Positions 60,214 to 64,000 of a stretch of 64,000 nt of DNA are shown piece by piece. The stretch is taken from assembly GCA_033761815.1 (NCBI GenBank), contig JANRMF010000070.1:5008-69007 (forward strand). Reading direction: 5' to 3'. The translations under genes were made by a program, and so were the position numbers. The notes under the pieces are model-generated. The model was not told where the DNA came from and did not search any database. It worked only from the letters and a program-made list of their open reading frames with translations. The number at the start of each line of letters is the position of its first letter. Within the stretch, counting starts at the first letter, position 1. Source of the DNA: JANRKH01 sp033761815 (GTDB lineage Bacteria > Pseudomonadota > Alphaproteobacteria > Rickettsiales > Rickettsiaceae).

Positions 60214-61434
60214 ATGCAGAATTACGGCGAAATTTTTCAGTACCATGTAAGCCAGATTAAGGAGGAGGGGAGATATAGAAGCTTTCTGAATATTCAGAGA
60301 ATGGCTGGTCAGTTTCCATATGCACTTCTACCTGAGACTGGCGAGAAAATAATTATGTGGTGCATCAATGACTATCTTGGTATGGGACAAAAGGAAGAGG
60401 TTATAACAGCCGCTCTTGATGCAATAAAGCTAATGGGAACTGGGGCAGGGGGCACTCGCAATATTGGGGGAAACAATTCTAAGATAGTTGAGCTAGAGAA
60501 TTTATTATCAAGCTTCCACAATAAGCAAAATTCGCTAGTTTTTACCTCAGGATATGTTGCAAATGATGCAGTTCTTAGTACATTATCCAAAATTATTCCT
60601 GATATTGTATTTTTTTCCGATGAAGATAATCACGCCTCGATAATACAAGGTATCAGAAATTCTAGATGCGAGAAATATATATATAAGCATTTAGATGTTA
60701 ATTCGCTAGAGATGCAGCTAAAGCAAGTAGATATAAATAGACCCAAACTAATTGTCTTTGAATCTGTTTATTCTATGGATGGGCTTGAGTCTCCAATTGC
60801 AGATATTTGCAAGCTTGCAAAAAAATATAATGCACTAACTTATATAGACGAAGTTCATACAGTCGGTCTATATGGCAATAATGGTTCAGGAATTGCAAGG
60901 GCGCGAGGGCAAGATTCAGAAATAGATATAATTCAGGGCACTCTTGGAAAGGCTATTGGGGTAATTGGCGGATATATCTCAACTAGTTTTGAGATTTACG
61001 AAGCTATCAGACTATCCGCTCCCGGCTTCATTTTTACAACTGCAATTCCGCCGTCAACAGCAGCAGCTGCAATAGCGAGCATTAATTACATTGCAGAAAA
61101 TTCCTCTGATAGGGTAGCTCTGCACGAGAAGGTCAAAATCTTGAAAACAAAATTGGATCTTGCAGGGATAAATTATATTCATAATAATAGCCATATTGTT
61201 CCCATTATCATAGGGGATGCAATTCTTACAAAAGAAGCTTCAAACTTGCTCCTGAGGGATCATAAGATATTCGTACAGCATATAAATTTCCCAACTGTTA
61301 AAAGAGGAACGGAAAGGCTGAGGATTACCCTAACTCCATGTCACACTCATGAAATGATAGATAACCTTGTTTCCGCCCTTAGCGAGGTATTTACCCAGTT
61401 AAATATCAAGACTATCCGTTTAGAGGTTGCCTAA
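60214..61434 (+). CDS. hemA: 5-aminolevulinate synthase
   Basis: The 406-residue alpha-oxoamine synthase condenses glycine and succinyl-CoA, the first step of heme synthesis in alphaproteobacteria. Motifs: CINDYLGMGQ, GTGAGGTRNIGGNNSKIVELE, TSGYVANDAVL, YIDEVHTVGLYG and the PLP-lysine segment IIQGTLGKAIGVIGGYIS. The gene is followed three bases later by lgt. Confidence 0.97.
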   Translation: MQNYGEIFQYHVSQIKEEGRYRSFLNIQRMAGQFPYALLPETGEKIIMWCINDYLGMGQKEEVITAALDAIKLMGTGAGGTRNIGGNNSKIVELENLLSSFHNKQNSLVFTSGYVANDAVLSTLSKIIPDIVFFSDEDNHASIIQGIRNSRCEKYIYKHLDVNSLEMQLKQVDINRPKLIVFESVYSMDGLESPIADICKLAKKYNALTYIDEVHTVGLYGNNGSGIARARGQDSEIDIIQGTLGKAIGVIGGYISTSFEIYEAIRLSAPGFIFTTAIPPSTAAAAIASINYIAENSSDRVALHEKVKILKTKLDLAGINYIHNNSHIVPIIIGDAILTKEASNLLLRDHKIFVQHINFPTVKRGTERLRITLTPCHTHEMIDNLVSALSEVFTQLNIKTIRLEVA

Positions 61435-61437
61435 GAT

Positions 61438-62220
61438 ATGTCCATATCATTTCCTGATATTGATCCGTATATTATAAGATTTTACGGAAAAATTGGCATC
61501 ACTTGGTACTCTCTTTCATATGTAACTGGCATTTTGGCTGGGTGGAAGTATGCCCTTTTTTTACTCAAAAAAACAGGATCTAAAATCAAACCCACAGATT
61601 TTGACGACTACATTACCTGGTTGATTATGGGGGTTATTTTGGGTGGTCGTCTCGGATATGTATTGCTATATGAACCATATAGATATTTATCAAACCCTAT
61701 TGACATTCTAAAGACATATGAAGGGGGAATGTCCTTTCACGGCGGGATAATTGGCGTTGCTTTATCCATCATTATATTCTGTAAATTCAGAAAAATACGC
61801 ATTCTCGAACTCTCAGATATATTAGTTCAATGCGCGCCTATAGGAATCTGCCTTGGCAGAATATCCAATTTTATTAACGGAGAATTATACGGATCTACCA
61901 CAGATTTGCCTTGGGGGGTAGTCTTTCCAAATGCGGGGCCTATACCAAGACATCCTAGCCAGATATATGAGTCATTCACCGAGGGCTTCCTTTTGTTTAT
62001 TGTGCTATTTTATTACTCTTTATACCTAAAGTTGTATAAGAAAATAGGTGCATTAACTGGGATTTTTTTGGTAGGTTACTCTGTTGCAAGGTCATTTTGT
62101 GAAGTTTTTCGTTTACCAGATTTCACGATATTATCAATCACTAGCGGGCAGTTATATAGTTTACCTATGTTTATACTTGGAATATATTTGATTTATGGAC
62201 TTAAGCGCAAAAATTCTTAA
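61438..62220 (+). CDS. lgt: Prolipoprotein diacylglyceryl transferase
   Basis: The 260-residue integral membrane enzyme has the Lgt signature GRISNFINGELYGSTTDLPWGVVFPNAG, preceded by YEGGMSFHGGIIG and followed by PRHPSQIYES. It adds diacylglyceryl to the Cys of lipobox proteins such as those at 835 and 1400. It overlaps the next gene by 26 bases. Confidence 0.98.
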   Translation: MSISFPDIDPYIIRFYGKIGITWYSLSYVTGILAGWKYALFLLKKTGSKIKPTDFDDYITWLIMGVILGGRLGYVLLYEPYRYLSNPIDILKTYEGGMSFHGGIIGVALSIIIFCKFRKIRILELSDILVQCAPIGICLGRISNFINGELYGSTTDLPWGVVFPNAGPIPRHPSQIYESFTEGFLLFIVLFYYSLYLKLYKKIGALTGIFLVGYSVARSFCEVFRLPDFTILSITSGQLYSLPMFILGIYLIYGLKRKNS

Positions 62221-63325
62221 AAGAATCCACGAGAAGGGTTTTATCACAATAGATGAGTTTATGGACATATCTCTCATTAAATATGATTCTTCTTATTATC
62301 AGTCTAAAAACCCTCTGGATTTATCTTCGGGAGACTTCATTACATCTCCTCAAATTTCTCAAATGTTCGGGGAGATGGTGGGAGTTTGGGTGTATAATCA
62401 ATGGATTTTAATGAATAAACCAAAGTCCATAAGTCTAGTTGAGTTTGGGCCTGGAACCGGGCTATTAATGAGAGATATACTTCGCGTGCTCGCAAAGACT
62501 GAGTTACTTGAACTTCTTGATATTATTATGGTAGAAAAAAGCGCAAGCCTAGAAAAAATCCAAAAGGAAGAGCTCACTGCATATGATGGTATTAAATGGC
62601 AAAAAGACATAAACGAATTACCAAATCAAACATCTATATTTGTTTCAAATGAGTTTTTTGACGTATTCCCAATTAAGCAATATATAAAAAAAGGCCCGGA
62701 ATTTCGCACTCACCAAAACTCCGCATGGCAAGAGATAGTGATTTCGGAGAAGTCAGGCGATATTGGCTTTGATACTATTCAAGTCGAAGATGATATAAAC
62801 ATTTATCTAAAAAATTCATACCCAAATGCAATGTCTGGTGCTATTGTTGAGGAGTCGCCATCATTAGACAAATTTATTGCCAATATCTCATCTCATATAA
62901 AAACTTATAATAGCACAATGCTTGCTATTGATTATGGATATGATATTGAAGCTAAGTCTAGAAAGCCTCAAACCTTCCAGCAAACATTACAGGCAATTAA
63001 AGATCATAAATTTTGTGATATATTAGAAAATATAGGGACTTGCGATATTACATCCCATGTTAATTTTGCAAAAATAAGATATGTTGCTGAAAATCAAGCT
63101 ATTCGTGCAACAAACACAATGAGCCAAAATGAATTCCTGCACCTTCTTGGCATAACAGAGAGGATGGATAAATTAGTTCGTAGCTCAAGTGAATATGCCG
63201 ATATAGTAAGAGCGCAATATAAAAGATTAGTCTCTCCGGAGCAGATGGGGTTATTATTCAAAGCAATAAGCTTATCTAAGAAAGATCAACAGATCTTCAT
63301 CTTCGATGAAAGAGAAGATGGTTAG
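62195..63325 (+). CDS. MidA/NDUFAF7-family SAM-dependent methyltransferase
   Basis: The 376-residue protein has the family's opening DLSAKILKRIHEKGFITIDEFMDISL, then DFITSPQISQMFGEMVGVWVYNQW and the SAM-binding LVEFGPGTGLLMRDILRVLA. LAIDYGYD and SHVNFAKIRYVAE follow. The mitochondrial homologue methylates an arginine of complex I; the bacterial one probably has a similar respiratory assembly role. The start overlaps lgt by 26 bases, so translation is coupled. Confidence 0.94.
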   Translation: MDLSAKILKRIHEKGFITIDEFMDISLIKYDSSYYQSKNPLDLSSGDFITSPQISQMFGEMVGVWVYNQWILMNKPKSISLVEFGPGTGLLMRDILRVLAKTELLELLDIIMVEKSASLEKIQKEELTAYDGIKWQKDINELPNQTSIFVSNEFFDVFPIKQYIKKGPEFRTHQNSAWQEIVISEKSGDIGFDTIQVEDDINIYLKNSYPNAMSGAIVEESPSLDKFIANISSHIKTYNSTMLAIDYGYDIEAKSRKPQTFQQTLQAIKDHKFCDILENIGTCDITSHVNFAKIRYVAENQAIRATNTMSQNEFLHLLGITERMDKLVRSSSEYADIVRAQYKRLVSPEQMGLLFKAISLSKKDQQIFIFDEREDG

Positions 63326-63342
63326 GCCGGAAGATATAAGGA

Positions 63343-63981
63343 CTACCAAACCAGATCGCTGTGAATTGGGGATGCATCTTCTGCAACGATAATCTCATAG
63401 CTAGGCTCGAAAGTTTTGATATATTGCTCCTCAGTTAGGGCATCCACATAAACACTTTCAGATAGATCCTGCACGATTTCCGCTTCAGCACTAACTATTT
63501 CACCCAGATCCTTTGACTCAAGATTCATAGATTCTTTGAGAGATGCGCAGTCTTTCATTATATTTTCAAAATCAGCACTTTTTTTCCAAGGATTGCAATA
63601 TCCAAGAGCGGTCTTAAAAACACCAAAAAAAGCACTCAGAGCATTCTGATATGCAATTTCATCGTGAAATACATCAGAAATAGCTGCATCTACATCAGAG
63701 GAAGATTGCGCTCCATATTTTTTGACTAATAAATTCCTCACATCCTCTCTCGAAGAGGGGGTGGATATATTCTGAGCTAGCTGAAATTCTTGAGAGTAAA
63801 TCTTAATTCCGAGCGGGGTAATGTTTGATTTCATCATTAATTCCACATTTGTTTGAGGAATTGTGCTGCCCACAATTTTAAACACCTTTTTGCTTGCGCT
63901 AGCGCCCGAATTTTTTTCATCTGTAACCAAGGCTTCTATGTCAAATCTATTAGAAATGAATTTAGGATCAACGCCTTTCAT
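63343..63981 (-). CDS. Unknown protein at the right edge, possibly 5'-truncated
   Basis: The 212-residue frame from ATG at 63981 has no strong ribosome binding site, and no stop occurs upstream in frame before the window ends, so it may be longer. Residues 35-75 look beta-rich (KVFKIVGSTIPQTNVELMMKSNI) and the middle is helical (NALSAFFGVFKTALGYCNPW). The C-terminus is very acidic. I do not recognise a family. It is convergent with the MidA-type gene, 17 bases apart. Confidence 0.6.
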   Translation of the reverse strand: MKGVDPKFISNRFDIEALVTDEKNSGASASKKVFKIVGSTIPQTNVELMMKSNITPLGIKIYSQEFQLAQNISTPSSREDVRNLLVKKYGAQSSSDVDAAISDVFHDEIAYQNALSAFFGVFKTALGYCNPWKKSADFENIMKDCASLKESMNLESKDLGEIVSAEAEIVQDLSESVYVDALTEEQYIKTFEPSYEIIVAEDASPIHSDLVW

Positions 63982-64000
63982 AAACTTATTATTATATATA

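Overview
The window is AT-rich DNA from an intracellular alphaproteobacterium. The gene set points to Rickettsiales: a TimA/Tim44-like protein, lipA-ratA, coxC with ctaG, hemA of the ALA-synthase type, ccmAB, a small Rickettsiales-type protein next to gltX, ankyrin debris, scattered capsid-packaging (GTA-like) genes and many miniature repeats. A flagellar operon (fliF-fliG-fliH-fliN-motA) excludes classical Rickettsia and fits flagellum-bearing lineages such as Midichloriaceae. That placement is inference from gene content; no rRNA is present.

Layout. 1-6.1 kb: kdsD (cut by the window edge), two lipoproteins, tRNA-His, then purC-nadA and lipA-ratA on the minus strand and timA. 6.2-9.1 kb: a three-gene packaging block (portal, small protein, terminase). 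9.1-15.3 kb: an accessory stretch with an IS982 remnant, small proteins, a Trm112-like protein, a frameshifted gene split by a miniature repeat, two large unrecognised paralogous proteins, and two adjacent palindromic repeats. 15.3-24.3 kb: coxC, ctaG with an overlapping 39-residue membrane protein, the flagellar operon and acnA. 24.4-30.5 kb: ccmAB, two unknown genes, yajC, polA and a 42-codon gene with a strong ribosome binding site. 30.5-38.4 kb: a TPR/RelE-like protein, recJ, glpX, a PLP-aminotransferase-like protein without its catalytic lysine, tRNA-Glu, a complete IS481-family element and sixA. 38.5-45.4 kb: rluC, an HU gene, umuDC with an unusual insertion in umuC, rnc and gltX. 45.5-54.3 kb: an SbtA-like transporter, holC, recG, a broken ankyrin gene, dnaK-dnaJ and tRNA-Ala. 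54.4-64 kb: an ABC-2 permease, hemD, a duplicated-half membrane protein, a proline/lysine-rich repeat protein, a small secreted protein, a DnaA-box cluster, then hemA, lgt, a MidA-type methyltransferase and an edge gene.

Most striking points: (1) UmuC carries an insertion of about 335 residues. It contains an exact 121-bp GC-rich duplication, and a canonical clamp-binding motif (QLSLF) lies inside the insertion while the usual site looks eroded. (2) UmuD has a DNA-binding-like N-terminal extension and a palindromic operator over its own promoter. (3) Two families of palindromic MITE-like repeats occur, one of which supplies the stop codons of both umuC and rnc. (4) Four DnaA-box matches upstream of hemA mark a possible replication origin. 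(5) Several unrecognised proteins with effector-like architecture are present.

Coordinates of starts were chosen by ribosome binding site, overlap and family length where alternatives exist. All functional calls rest on reading motifs by eye; no database search was run.
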